From contig NZ_JAAVUN010000002.1 of NCBI RefSeq assembly GCF_012163155.1, positions 62,001 to 126,000 on the forward strand: 64,000 nucleotides of DNA, in the 5' to 3' direction. Position numbers and translations under genes: made by a program. The stretch comes from Kocuria subflava (lineage in GTDB: Bacteria; Actinomycetota; Actinomycetes; Actinomycetales; Micrococcaceae). Shown here piece by piece: positions 42,774 to 52,261 of this stretch. The notes under the pieces are model-generated. The model was given only the letters and a program-made list of their open reading frames with translations, ran no database searches and had not been told where the DNA came from. The number at the start of each line of letters is the position of its first letter. Within the stretch, counting starts at the first letter, position 1.

Positions 42774-43694
42774 ATGCCCAAGATCGCCGTGGTCACTGAT
42801 GATGCCGCCGCCCTCCCAGCCACGTGGTTGGGGCGCGGTGGTGCGGACGGTGCGCGGGCAGGGTTGCAGGTGGTTGGCATGCCGGTGATGGTGGACCACC
42901 AGATTTTCGCGCCGTCACAGGCCTCCGAGGAACCGGACCTGGCGCGATCCCTTCTGGTGGCGCTGGCAGAGGGCCGAAAGGTCACGACGTCGCGGCCCTC
43001 GCCTGGGCAGTTCCGCCGGGTGTATCTGCAGTTGCAGGAACAGGGGTATGAGGCCATTGTATCCGTGCACTTGTCCGCGGAACTCTCCGGAACCGTCTCA
43101 TCTGCCCGGATTGCACGGCGGGGCATCACCATCCCCGTGACGGTGGTGGACACCCGAACGGTGGCCATGGCCCAGGGCTTAGGGGTGCAGGCGGCCTGGA
43201 ACGCTGCAGCCCATGGGGCGGACATGGCACAGGTGGTGCAGACGGCGCGCACCGCTGCTCAACACCAGGTGTTCTTGTACGTCCCGTCCCTGGAACAGCT
43301 CAAACGCGGCGGGCGGTTGGCGCCGTCCGTGGCGCGGGTGGGATCCATGCTGCAGATCAAACCGCTGTTGACGGTGCAGGGCGGACGCCTTGTGGTGGCC
43401 GAAACACCGCGAACGGCCGTGAAGGCCAAGGCCCGGTTCCGGGCCCTGGTGGGTTCTGCACTGGAAGCTGCGATCTCAGTGGGCAGCGGGTCCGCGGTTG
43501 GTTCCCCCGAGCCGGATCTGGTGGTGCACCATCTGGCGGATCCGGATGGTGCCCATGACTTGGTCGGCGATGTGACGGAACAGTACGCACCGGATGCCGT
43601 GGCGGAGGTGGTGGAAATCCCGCCCGTGCTGGCCGCACACGTGGGCATTGGAGTTCGGGCGGCCGTGATCCGTCATCCGAACCTGCAGCCCTGA
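42774..43694 (+). CDS. DegV family fatty-acid-binding protein
   Basis: A 306-residue DegV-type protein. The two-domain fold binds a fatty acid, often feeding a fatty acid kinase in other bacteria. Conserved AVVTDDAAALP, TSRPSPGQF and HLSAELSGTVSSARIA are present. I chose ATG 42774 (GGTGA 8 bases upstream); GTG 42765 would add three residues. It lies between leuS and comEA, a common actinobacterial order. A weak hairpin (43704-43717) follows the stop. Confidence 0.9.
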   Translation: MPKIAVVTDDAAALPATWLGRGGADGARAGLQVVGMPVMVDHQIFAPSQASEEPDLARSLLVALAEGRKVTTSRPSPGQFRRVYLQLQEQGYEAIVSVHLSAELSGTVSSARIARRGITIPVTVVDTRTVAMAQGLGVQAAWNAAAHGADMAQVVQTARTAAQHQVFLYVPSLEQLKRGGRLAPSVARVGSMLQIKPLLTVQGGRLVVAETPRTAVKAKARFRALVGSALEAAISVGSGSAVGSPEPDLVVHHLADPDGAHDLVGDVTEQYAPDAVAEVVEIPPVLAAHVGIGVRAAVIRHPNLQP

Positions 43695-43827
43695 TGGGTC
43701 GGCGGACCTCCGGGTCCCCGGGCGTGAATCCTCCACACCCTCCTTTCTGGTCCCGGTCACTGGGCTGACCCTCCACAGTTCGACGGTGCTAGTGGTGGAG
43801 GCAAGCCAGCGGTGATGTGGTGGGTCC

Positions 43828-44682
43828 ATGAGCCCTGTGAACCACCGAGGTCGCCGTCGATTGGATCCTGAGGCCCCGGTGGAGCGACTCCGGGGCCTGT
43901 TGGCCAACGACGCCGCGGACCAGGATCAGCAGGAGGGCCAGGAGGACCCCGAGCCGGTGGCGGCAGATCAGAAGACCACGGCATGGACCCCGCCGGTGCG
44001 GTGGAAAGTCCCGTGGGCGGCGGTCCTCGTGGCATCGGTGGCACTTCTGGCCGTGGGGTTGAGCCTGATGTGGCCGGATCACGACGACTCTGAAGCCGTG
44101 GAGGTCTCTGCGGCCATCGGGACTGAGCCTGCGGGCAGCCTCTCGCCTGCGGCCTCCTCTGGTGCCACGGAAAGTGCTGGCGGGCCCACCGATGCCGGCA
44201 CAGGGACAGTTTTGGTTCATGTGGTGGGGGAGGTTCGCAGCCCCGGTGTGGTGGAAATCCCGGCCGGCGGCCGTGTCCAAGATGCCGTGGAGGCGGCCGG
44301 TGGACTGACCAGTCAAGCAGTGGTCACTCATGTGAACCTGGCAGCACCGGCCACAGACGGTGTGCAGATCTCCATCCCGGATGCCGAGGGTGACCGCCAG
44401 CTGGCGAACAACCCGGTGGAGGTTGGCCCCTCAGCGGCACCTGAGCCGGCATCGTCCTCCAGCGCCTCAACTGCAGCGGGATCCAGTGGTGCGCTGGTGA
44501 ATCTGAACACCGCCACTGCTGCAGAGCTGGAAACCCTGCCGCGGGTGGGGCCGGTCATGGCGCAACGGATCATTGAGCACCGGGACCAGGTGGGAGGGTT
44601 CCGCAGCGTGGAGGAACTGGATGACGTCACCGGGATAGGACCGGCTATGCTCTCAGCCCTGACCCCGTTGGTGACCGTGTGA
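43828..44682 (+). CDS. comEA: ComEA-type DNA-binding competence protein
   Basis: A 284-residue membrane-anchored DNA receptor. A cytoplasmic acidic N-terminus (1-57) is followed by one membrane helix (about 61-80), an Ala/Ser-rich linker, an SLBB domain (VLVHVVGEVRSPGVVEIPAG, about 129-190), a second linker and two C-terminal helix-hairpin-helix motifs (LNTATAAELETLPRVGPVMA; VEELDDVTGIGPAML). The end overlaps comEC by 4 bp. Together they would take up single-stranded DNA. Confidence 0.93.
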   Translation: MSPVNHRGRRRLDPEAPVERLRGLLANDAADQDQQEGQEDPEPVAADQKTTAWTPPVRWKVPWAAVLVASVALLAVGLSLMWPDHDDSEAVEVSAAIGTEPAGSLSPAASSGATESAGGPTDAGTGTVLVHVVGEVRSPGVVEIPAGGRVQDAVEAAGGLTSQAVVTHVNLAAPATDGVQISIPDAEGDRQLANNPVEVGPSAAPEPASSSSASTAAGSSGALVNLNTATAAELETLPRVGPVMAQRIIEHRDQVGGFRSVEELDDVTGIGPAMLSALTPLVTV

Positions 44683-47357
44683 ACTCGGCGGAGCATCACC
44701 TGGCGGCGCCGCGCCCCACGGTGGACGTGCGGCTGGTCCCGGCCGCCGCGACGGCGTGGGGCACAGCCCTGGTGCTCACGGGTCAGAACTCGTGGGTGGA
44801 TGTTTCCTCCGGCTGGTTGACTGTGGTGGGTTTTGTCCTCGGCATGGGGTCGGCAGGGGGTCTTTCGGCACTGGGACTGGCCTGGATTGCCAGTGGGGGC
44901 AAGCCAGGCAAACTGGTGTTACCCGACGCATCAGGGGGACTGCATCGTTTATCTGGTCGGATGCAGGCGATTGCTGTCCGGTGGCGCATGGTGGCCGCCG
45001 GGGCTCTGCTGTGCCTGATGGTCTCAGGGGCCGTGACGGCCACAGCACTCCAGCAAGAGGTGGGGGTGGACCGAGCCCTGTCCGATCTCAAGGAATCCCA
45101 GTCGTCGGGGGCCGGTCAGGAGAGCTCCCCGGCGCAGGGCACTGGAACAAATGGTGTCCACCGCGTGCGAATGCAGGTGGTGGACCGCCCGTTGGCGTGG
45201 TCGGCAGCTTCCACAGGGGGCAGCTCTGGTAGCGATGACTCGAGCTCACGCACCTGGGGACAGGATTCCGGGGAGGCAAGCGGCGGCGTCGTGATTGCGG
45301 TGCAACTGGAGAACGGTCAGGGGGCAACGGTCTTCGCGGGGGATTCCCGGTGGCGATCCGTGCGGTCCGGGGACATGGTGGAGGCTGTGGTCACGGTCCC
45401 GCCCTCGGCCGCCCGTGACCTTCAGCTGCGAACTTCCGGCGCCCCGAAGACGGTGGGCACGGTGGAGCGTGGTGCGTTCATCGGCTGGTTGGACCAGTCC
45501 AAACGTCGGTTCCTGGCTGGAGCCACCACACTGGGCCCGGAGGCCGTGAGCCTTCTGCCGGGCATGACCTACGGGGATCGGGCAGCCTTTGATCCCGAGC
45601 TCGAGCAGGCCATGAAAGACACCGGACTGACCCATCTCACGGCCGTCTCCGGATCGAACTGCGCTCTGGTCATGGTTCTGGCGGGTCACCTTGTGCTGGG
45701 ATTCGGGGCGCGGCGTCGTACGTGCATTGTGGCCGGGCTGGCGGCCCTGGGCTCCTTTGTGCTGCTGGTGGGTCCCGATGCCTCCGTGGTGCGGGCAGCG
45801 GTCATGGGCACCGTGGCTGCGGTGGGAATCCTGGCCGGACGTGGTGGTACGTCCCTGGCCGCGCTGAGTGTGGCGGTGTGCGGGCTGCTCGTGGTGGATC
45901 CGGCCTGGGGACGGGACTTCGGTTTTGCTCTGTCCGTGTGCGCCACGGCCGGAATCATTGTGACCGGGCGTCCGCTGATCAGGATCTTGACCCAGCACTT
46001 TCCGGCGGTGGTGGCCACGGCCATTGCCATTCCCGTGGTGGCCCAATTGTGGTGTGCTGCCGTGCTCACCCTTCTGACGCCTGCGGTTCCGGTGTTCTCC
46101 GTGGTGGCCAATGCGGTGGTGGCCCCGGTGGTGCCGGTGGTCACCGTGCTGGGATTGTTGGCGCTGCTGGCCTTCGGCCAACCGTGGGCACTGGGGCACT
46201 TCGTGGGGCAGGGATTGCTGACGGTGGGGGACCTGCCGGCTGGATTCGTGGCGGTCACTGCCAGATTCTTTGCCGGATTGCCCGGTGCGGTGGTGCCGTG
46301 GTGGCAGCCGCCCCTGGGCCCTGTGGTCATGGCCTGCATGTGCCTGGTGTTGATCGTTCTGGTCCATCGGTGGGACGCCGCCATCTCCCGCAGGCACGTG
46401 TCGGGCCGGGTTGACCCGTCGCACCCGGGCCCGCCCGTCTCCGAGCAGCAATGGAGAGCACTGACCCGTACCCGACGCCGGTGGAGGTGGATCTCCTGGA
46501 GCATCACACTGAGTGCCGTGGCCGTCCTGGTGCTCGGGTGGTTGATCAAACCGGCGGTGCCAACCGACTGGATGGCCGTCATGTGCGACGTTGGGCAGGG
46601 GGATGCCATGTTGCTCCGTTCCGCCTCCGGAGGGGAAACGGCCACGGTGCTGATCGACTCAGGACCGGACCCCGGTGCGTTACGGCGCTGTCTGCGCACG
46701 GCTCAGGTGGATCAGCTGGACCTGCTGGTTCTGACCCACGACCATGCCGATCACGTGGCCGGAGCGGCTGGTTTGGACCAACAGGTCGGCATCCAACAGG
46801 TGTGGTGGTCCTCCGGCACCGGCAGACCGCCCCAAGAAATCACCGAGTGGTCCGTGGCCGTCCAACAACCTGCCGTGGGTCAGGTGTGGGAGCACAACGG
46901 ATTGCGGTTGCAGGTCCTGGGTCCATCTGGAGACCCGGCACCGTCCGTGGATTCCTCGGGGGAGAACAACGCCTCCCTGGCCATTCGGGCCACCATCCAG
47001 GGGGATCGGGATCAACCAGGCGTTGCGGTGTTTGCCGCAGGTGACATGGAGGAGGACGGCGCCACACGGTTGATCCGTGACCACGGACACCAGGCGGGTG
47101 GTCCGTTGGATGTGGACGTCTTGAAGGTTTCGCACCACGGAGCTCGCAACGGCGGCACCAGGATCGTGGATGCCACCACTCCCAGCTTGGCTCTGATCTC
47201 CGTGGGGGAGAACAACGACTACGGTCACCCGCACCCCGACATCACCACCCATGTGGCAGGAATCGGGGCCGTGATGGCGCGAACCGACCACATGGGCACC
47301 GTGGGGCTCTACATCAATCCGGACGGCACCACCCTGGATGTCAGGCCCCTCCCATGA
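44679..47357 (+). CDS. comEC: ComEC/Rec2 DNA internalisation channel
   Basis: An 892-residue polytopic membrane protein: N-terminal helices and OB-like soluble part (about 1-300), the Competence domain helices (GLTHLTAVSGSNCALVMVL near residue 310), and a C-terminal metallo-beta-lactamase-like domain (VGQGDAMLL; LTHDHADHVAGAAGL) likely to degrade the non-transported strand. GTG start overlaps comEA by 4 bp. No pilus genes are in the window, so competence is plausible but not shown. Confidence 0.94.
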   Translation: MNSAEHHLAAPRPTVDVRLVPAAATAWGTALVLTGQNSWVDVSSGWLTVVGFVLGMGSAGGLSALGLAWIASGGKPGKLVLPDASGGLHRLSGRMQAIAVRWRMVAAGALLCLMVSGAVTATALQQEVGVDRALSDLKESQSSGAGQESSPAQGTGTNGVHRVRMQVVDRPLAWSAASTGGSSGSDDSSSRTWGQDSGEASGGVVIAVQLENGQGATVFAGDSRWRSVRSGDMVEAVVTVPPSAARDLQLRTSGAPKTVGTVERGAFIGWLDQSKRRFLAGATTLGPEAVSLLPGMTYGDRAAFDPELEQAMKDTGLTHLTAVSGSNCALVMVLAGHLVLGFGARRRTCIVAGLAALGSFVLLVGPDASVVRAAVMGTVAAVGILAGRGGTSLAALSVAVCGLLVVDPAWGRDFGFALSVCATAGIIVTGRPLIRILTQHFPAVVATAIAIPVVAQLWCAAVLTLLTPAVPVFSVVANAVVAPVVPVVTVLGLLALLAFGQPWALGHFVGQGLLTVGDLPAGFVAVTARFFAGLPGAVVPWWQPPLGPVVMACMCLVLIVLVHRWDAAISRRHVSGRVDPSHPGPPVSEQQWRALTRTRRRWRWISWSITLSAVAVLVLGWLIKPAVPTDWMAVMCDVGQGDAMLLRSASGGETATVLIDSGPDPGALRRCLRTAQVDQLDLLVLTHDHADHVAGAAGLDQQVGIQQVWWSSGTGRPPQEITEWSVAVQQPAVGQVWEHNGLRLQVLGPSGDPAPSVDSSGENNASLAIRATIQGDRDQPGVAVFAAGDMEEDGATRLIRDHGHQAGGPLDVDVLKVSHHGARNGGTRIVDATTPSLALISVGENNDYGHPHPDITTHVAGIGAVMARTDHMGTVGLYINPDGTTLDVRPLP

Positions 47358-47416
47358 CCCGCCTGACTCAGTGCACCGTGCGTTGTGGTGTCCGTGGCAT
47401 GTGGGATTCTTGATCC

Positions 47417-48424
47417 ATGCCACCCCGTAAACGAGCCCAGCAGGCAGCCACCGGACCCAGCTGGCGGGAGATCGAACCCGCTCCGTTGATCTTGCTGACC
47501 GGCAAGGAGGACTACCTGGCGGCACGCGCAGTGGACCGTGTGCGCGCGGCCGTGAAGGAAACCAACGGGGGAGTCGAGTTCACCCGAGTGGATGCCTCCA
47601 CCTACGGCCCGGGTCAACTCTCCGTGTTGGCCAGCCCCTCCCTCTTTGACGATGCAAAAGTCATCCTGATCGAGGACCTGGCGCAGATGAACGATGACCT
47701 CCTCGCAGATGCGTTGGCCTATGCGCAGGCACCGGACCCGGAGGTCGTCGTCGTGATGGCGCACAGTGGTGGTATGCGCGGGAAGAAGCTGCTGGATGCC
47801 TTGAAGGCCACGGCAGTGGTGGTTGAGTGCGCGCCGCTGAAGAACGACCGCGACAAAGTGGACTTCGTCCGCCACGAGTTCCGGGTACACGGACGCACCA
47901 TTGATCCCGACGCCGCTCGCGCACTGACAGAAGCGGTGGGATCATCCACCTCTGAACTGGCCTCAGCCTGTGCGCAGTTGCTCTCCGACGGACCGGAGCA
48001 TGTGACCTATGACGAGGTGGAGACCTATTACGGCGGACGGGTGGAGGCCACGGCCTTCAAGGTGGCGGATGCAGCCCTGGCCGGGCGGTCAGAGGTGGCG
48101 CTGAAACTGTGGCGTCAGGCATTGGACACCGGTACGGATCCTGTTCCCATGGTGGCCGCGCTGGCCTCCAAGGTGCGCCTGGTGGCGGCTGTTCACGGTG
48201 TACGTGGATCAGCCCAACAGTTGGCCGGCAAGGTGGGTGCAGCCCCGTGGCAGGTGGAACGCGCCCAACAAGAGACTCGCAGATTCGAACAGTCAGATCT
48301 GGTGGCGGCGCTGCGCGCCCTGGCGGATGCTGATGCGCAAGTCAAAGGGGAGGCAAGGGACGCCGCCTACGCCGTGGAACGAGCCATCACCACCATTGCA
48401 CTCTCCGGCAGGCACGCAGTGTGA
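47417..48424 (+). CDS. holA: DNA polymerase III delta subunit
   Basis: Clamp-loader subunit that opens the beta sliding clamp. 335 residues; N-terminal region LILLTGKEDYLAARAV, middle DVVVVMAHSGGMRGKKLLDAL-like AAA+ remnants without a Walker A, and C-terminal helical collar domain. It sits between comEC and rpsT as in most actinobacteria and firmicutes. The ATG at 47417 lies 59 bp after comEC. A strong bidirectional terminator follows. Confidence 0.92.
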   Translation: MPPRKRAQQAATGPSWREIEPAPLILLTGKEDYLAARAVDRVRAAVKETNGGVEFTRVDASTYGPGQLSVLASPSLFDDAKVILIEDLAQMNDDLLADALAYAQAPDPEVVVVMAHSGGMRGKKLLDALKATAVVVECAPLKNDRDKVDFVRHEFRVHGRTIDPDAARALTEAVGSSTSELASACAQLLSDGPEHVTYDEVETYYGGRVEATAFKVADAALAGRSEVALKLWRQALDTGTDPVPMVAALASKVRLVAAVHGVRGSAQQLAGKVGAAPWQVERAQQETRRFEQSDLVAALRALADADAQVKGEARDAAYAVERAITTIALSGRHAV

Positions 48425-48445
48425 GCGATTGGCCCTGAACACGGG

Positions 48446-48481
48446 GAAAGCCCCGCACCGTGATCACGGTGCGGGGCTTTC
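48446..48481. terminator. Bidirectional terminator between holA and rpsT
   Basis: A perfect 36-bp palindrome (18-bp arms, GAAAGCCCCGCACCGTGA and its complement) with short A/T ends on both sides, between two convergent genes. Confidence 0.88.
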
Positions 48482-48523
48482 GCCACACGCCACGGGTGGT
48501 GAAACCCAGAAACGCAGTGAGCC

Positions 48524-48787
48524 TCAGGCCATGCCGTTGACGCGGGCTGCCAGGCCGGACTTCTTGTTGGCGGCGTTGTTCTTGTGCAGAACACCCTTGG
48601 AGACGGCCTTGTCGTACTTACGGGAAACCTCGCGCAGTGCGGTGGCGGCAGCGTCCTTGTCGCCGGCCTCAATGGCGGTGTCCAAGCGACGCACGTAGGT
48701 CTTCAGCTCGGACTTGTATGCGTTGTTGCGCAGACGAGCCTTCTCGTTGGTCAGAATGCGCTTCTTCTGGGACTTGATGTTTGCCAC
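48524..48787 (-). CDS. rpsT: 30S ribosomal protein S20
   Basis: Small basic 16S rRNA-binding protein bS20 of 87 residues: [21 protein letters not shown] at the start (split motif) and the typical [18 protein letters not shown] end. GTG start with AAAGGAG 6 bases upstream. Alone on the minus strand; the leader of up to about 140 bases may serve autoregulation, but I cannot define a structure. Confidence 0.97.
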   Translation of the reverse strand: MANIKSQKKRILTNEKARLRNNAYKSELKTYVRRLDTAIEAGDKDAAATALREVSRKYDKAVSKGVLHKNNAANKKSGLAARVNGMA

Positions 48788-48955
48788 AGATAACTCCTTT
48801 GAGTGAGCGGTGATCGGTCAGTGAGGGCAAACGGACGGTGTCACCGACTGAGACGTGAGAGTGGGGATGCTCGCTTGGCGTCCTGTCCGCAGTGCCCGGC
48901 GATCAGCGCGGACACACAGCGAAGAACTCTAGCAGAATCAGCCCCTCCCGTGGGG

Positions 48956-49531
48956 TCAACGTGACTGGAGTCCGTGGATCACGGTGTTGAATCGGTCACG
49001 CCCCAGCACCGCGCCGTCGCGCCGGATGTCTGCTTCCAGCACCTGGATGATGCGATCAACGCGCACCTCTGACGGGCGCCCCTGCCGGTCCCAGTCACCC
49101 GTGCCGATGTCCACGTAGTCATCATCCCGGGTGCGGTTGTTGTTGTGGTCCTTGGAGGTCAGCATCAACGCCAACAGGTACTGCCCGTTGCGCCCCACAA
49201 TCAGGACGGGACGGTCCTTTCCGCGCGAGTGGTCCTCCTGATACGGCACCCAGGTCCACACGATCTCACCGGGATCGGCCTTGCCATCCGGGTGGGGATC
49301 GTATTCAGAGCGCACAGGACCTCGGTAGTCACCCGGGTACGGCTGGGAGAGCTGCCCACCGGAGTGGCTGGTGCGCGCCGGGCCGTTGGAGGCCATCGTG
49401 GAGGTGGCCGGAGTCTGCCCGCCGCCACGGTTCTGGGACGACGACGCCCGGTCCTGTTGGCGCTTGATCTGCCGGTAGGCGGAGAAGGCCACTCGCACCA
49501 GGCGGGAGAGATTCACGTTCATGGGAGCCAT
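48956..49531 (-). CDS. PemK/MazF-like toxin-family protein with long N-terminal extension
   Basis: A 191-residue protein. The last about 110 residues match the PemK/MazF endoribonuclease fold: PGEIVWTWVPYQED, GKDRPVLIVGR, YLLALMLTSKDH. The first about 80 residues are extra: a basic amphipathic segment (VNLSRLVRVAFSAYRQIKRQ) then a Ser/Gly/Pro linker. No antitoxin gene is next to it: rpsT lies downstream and a divergent MarR gene upstream. It may be a solitary family member with another role rather than a classic toxin. ATG 49531 has GGTGATGG upstream; ATG 49522 is an alternative. Confidence 0.8.
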   Translation of the reverse strand: MAPMNVNLSRLVRVAFSAYRQIKRQQDRASSSQNRGGGQTPATSTMASNGPARTSHSGGQLSQPYPGDYRGPVRSEYDPHPDGKADPGEIVWTWVPYQEDHSRGKDRPVLIVGRNGQYLLALMLTSKDHNNNRTRDDDYVDIGTGDWDRQGRPSEVRVDRIIQVLEADIRRDGAVLGRDRFNTVIHGLQSR

Positions 49532-49579
49532 TGAACCATCACCGGCGTGCAAGGCCCGGTGTCCATTTATGATCAGGGC

Positions 49580-50107
49580 ATGAATCCCTCGCATGAGCAC
49601 CACGTGACGCCGCCTGCCGGTGGTGAGCAGCTTCCATCCGGTCTGCACCGTGAACTCATGCTCTCACTGCAGGACTTCACCACTGAGTCATCACGCTATG
49701 CAGACAGCGTGCGGCGTGCCTACGGGCTCGGTCACTCCGATGTCCACGCGTTGTCCGAGGTCATGGCAGGTCAACGTCATGGTTCTTTACTACGAGCGGG
49801 AGACATCGCCCGGCGCCTGGTGATCTCGGCATCTGCTGCCACCGCGGTGATAGACCGTCTGGTCAAGAGGGGCCATCTGGTTCGCCAGCAGGATGCCCGG
49901 GATCGCCGAGAAGTGGTGCTGAAAGCCACCCCCACGGCGGCGGCCACAGGCAAGGCCATGTTCTCCGCCCTGGAGCAGGAACTGGGGGCAGAGTTGGCCA
50001 CGTGGTCAGAGGCGGAAATTTCCGTGCTGCGTCGTCGTATGCCTCAACTCACCGAGGCCGTCCGGCGAGCACAAGACGTCACGCCGCCACCCCCTGACAC
50101 CGCATGA
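49580..50107 (+). CDS. MarR-family regulator, probable CrtR-like repressor of the crt operon
   Basis: A 175-residue winged-helix protein (RLVISASAATAVIDRLVKRG recognition helix region, DARDRREVVLKATP wing). It lies 43 bp before crtE on the same strand. In Corynebacterium a MarR protein, CrtR, represses the crt operon and senses geranylgeranyl diphosphate; the same role is inferred here. TATGAT (49568-49573) is 6 bp before the ATG, so the mRNA may be leaderless. Confidence 0.85.
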   Translation: MNPSHEHHVTPPAGGEQLPSGLHRELMLSLQDFTTESSRYADSVRRAYGLGHSDVHALSEVMAGQRHGSLLRAGDIARRLVISASAATAVIDRLVKRGHLVRQQDARDRREVVLKATPTAAATGKAMFSALEQELGAELATWSEAEISVLRRRMPQLTEAVRRAQDVTPPPPDTA

Positions 50108-50116
50108 CGTGTTTAT

Positions 50117-50129
50117 TTCGAATCTCGAA
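50117..50129. promoter_or_regulatory. Palindrome TTCGA-ATC-TCGAA before crtE, probable MarR operator
   Basis: Perfect 5-bp arms with a 3-bp spacer, 21 bp before the crtE GTG and 10 bp after the MarR stop. Size and place suit a MarR dimer blocking the crt promoter. Confidence 0.5.
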
Positions 50130-50150
50130 GCAGTGTGATGAAATAGGACA

Positions 50151-51281
50151 GTGACCTCCCCAGATCGCCCGCAGCCTGCTGCCCAGGCCGGGAAAACGCC
50201 GTCCTTCAAGGATCCCGCCCTGGCACGTCTGCAGCACAACGGCGCGGATCAGGTGCTGGCCAAGTTCCTGGAGCATTCCACGCGCCGCGCAGCTGAGATT
50301 TCGCCCAGGTTCGCCCAACTGTGGACCGAGATCGAACGCTTGAGCACCGGCGGCAAGAGGTTTCGTCCGGCGTTGGTGGCACTGGCGGCCAACGCCTATG
50401 GGGACACTGCGCAGTCCTCAGTCACCGATCGCATGATCGCCACAGTGGGGGCTGCGTTTGAGCTGCTGCACAGTGCCTTGATCATTCACGACGACGTCAT
50501 TGACCGGGACATCAGCCGCCGCCACGGACCCACGCTCCATGCTGCTGCCCAACAGCGTGCTGAGGCTCAGGGAATTGATCACAAACGGGCGGCCCACTAC
50601 GGCCACAGCGTGGGGATCATTGCCGGAGACCTGGCATTGAGCGGGGCACACCACTTGGTACACACCGCCGGCCTGTCACCGGAGCACGCCTGGCGGGTCC
50701 TGGAACTGGTGGATCACGCCGTGTTCGCCTCGGCTGCCGGTGAGCTCATGGACATCGACCACGCATTGCCTGCCGCCAACCCCACACCGGCCGCCGTCGT
50801 TGAAGCCACTCGGCTCAAGACCTCCGTCTACTCGTTCGAGGCCCCGTTGCAGGCGGGTGCCGTTCTGGCCGGGGCGCCCCAAGAACACATCCAGGTACTG
50901 GGTGAGATCGGAGTCAAGCTGGGCCTGGCCTTCCAACTGGCCGATGACTTGTTGGGTGTTTTCGGCAGTGATCGGGACACCGGCAAGTCCACTGACGGGG
51001 ATCTGCGCGAGGGCAAACACACGCTGCTGATCGCAGAGGCAAGGACGCGGGATGGCGGTGCAGAAGTGCTCACCCTCCTGGCGCAGCCGGAGTTGACGGC
51101 CAGGGACGCAGACCGAGTGCGGCAGGTGCTCACGGACTGCGGTGCACGGCAAGCGGTGGAAGAACAAGCGGCACAAGCAGCTCGTGAAGCTGTTGCCCTG
51201 GCGGAAAGCGCTGAGCTGCCTCCCGCTCTGGTGCAGCAGTTGCGGGACGTCGCACGAGACGCCGTGGAGAGGATCCGATGA
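50151..51281 (+). CDS. crtE: Geranylgeranyl diphosphate synthase
   Basis: Trans-isoprenyl diphosphate synthase of 376 residues making the C20 precursor for phytoene. First Asp-rich motif DDVID at residues 114-118; second at LADDLLGVFGSD; GGKRFRP binds diphosphate. GTG 50151 has AGGA very close upstream, so leaderless or weak initiation is possible. First gene of a run of five genes each overlapping the next by 4 bp (50151-55459), which implies coupled translation. Confidence 0.93.
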   Translation: MTSPDRPQPAAQAGKTPSFKDPALARLQHNGADQVLAKFLEHSTRRAAEISPRFAQLWTEIERLSTGGKRFRPALVALAANAYGDTAQSSVTDRMIATVGAAFELLHSALIIHDDVIDRDISRRHGPTLHAAAQQRAEAQGIDHKRAAHYGHSVGIIAGDLALSGAHHLVHTAGLSPEHAWRVLELVDHAVFASAAGELMDIDHALPAANPTPAAVVEATRLKTSVYSFEAPLQAGAVLAGAPQEHIQVLGEIGVKLGLAFQLADDLLGVFGSDRDTGKSTDGDLREGKHTLLIAEARTRDGGAEVLTLLAQPELTARDADRVRQVLTDCGARQAVEEQAAQAAREAVALAESAELPPALVQQLRDVARDAVERIR

Positions 51282-52261
51282 ACTCGTCACCGTCAGATCC
51301 CGTGACACCGCCTCCGCCTGGTCCTGGGCCCGCGTCCCCGTCAGGTCCGGTCACGCCGTCATCGGCAGATCGTGCTGCTGCATTGCGTTACCACCGCACC
51401 GCGCAGGCTGCTGCAGCGGCCGTGATCAATCGGTATTCGACGTCGTTCGGGCTGGCGTGTCGCGTGCTGGGGCCCAGTGTGCGCACGCATGTGAGGTCTG
51501 TTTACGCCTTGGTGCGGGTGGCCGACGAAATTGTGGACGGAGCCAGCGCCGGGGCCGGAGTGAGCGCGCACGATGCACGGGAGCTGCTGGATGGACTGGA
51601 AGCCGAGACCCTAGAGGTATTGGAGCGTGGCTTCTCCACCAACTTGGTGGTGCACGCCTTTGGATTGGCTGCCGATTACGGGGGAATCGCCGCGGATCTG
51701 ATCACCCCGTTCTTTGCCTCCATGCGGGCGGACCTGGGCGTTGATACCCATTCCACGGAATCGTTGGAAGACTACGTCTACGGCTCCGCTGAGGTGGTGG
51801 GGTTGATGTGCCTGCGTCTGTTCCTGGCAGAACACCCGGTCTCCTGTCAGCAGGAGGCTGCCTTGGTCTCCGGGGCTCGGCGCCTAGGCGCAGCCTTCCA
51901 GAAGGTCAACTTCCTGCGTGATCTCTCCGAGGACTACAACAGTCTGGGCCGCGTGTATCTGCCCGGTGCCGATCCGAGGGCCTTGACGGAAGCCACCAAG
52001 CACGAGTTCCTGGACGAGATCGACGCCGACCTGGCTGCTGCTCGTGCTGTGATCGATGACCTCCCCGCCAATGGGCGTACTGCGGTGCTGATTGCCCATG
52101 ACTTGTTCGCCGAGTTGTCCGTGCGGCTGCGCAAGACACCGGCCGCTCAGCTGCTGACCACTCGAATCCGGGTCCCGGATGCCAGGAAGATGATGTTGAC
52201 CACCAAGGCTGTGGCCTCCGCCAACCGAGGCCGGGCCACCGGAAGGAGACTGCAGGCATGA
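51278..52261 (+). CDS. crtB: Phytoene synthase
   Basis: Condenses two GGPP to phytoene. 327 residues with a squalene/phytoene synthase fold: YSTSFGLACRVL, VRVADEIVDG (first Asp motif) and FLRDLSEDYNSLGRVYLP (second). A 30-residue Pro/Ser-rich N-terminus precedes the fold. ATGA overlaps on both sides. Confidence 0.95.
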   Translation: MNSSPSDPVTPPPPGPGPASPSGPVTPSSADRAAALRYHRTAQAAAAAVINRYSTSFGLACRVLGPSVRTHVRSVYALVRVADEIVDGASAGAGVSAHDARELLDGLEAETLEVLERGFSTNLVVHAFGLAADYGGIAADLITPFFASMRADLGVDTHSTESLEDYVYGSAEVVGLMCLRLFLAEHPVSCQQEAALVSGARRLGAAFQKVNFLRDLSEDYNSLGRVYLPGADPRALTEATKHEFLDEIDADLAAARAVIDDLPANGRTAVLIAHDLFAELSVRLRKTPAAQLLTTRIRVPDARKMMLTTKAVASANRGRATGRRLQA

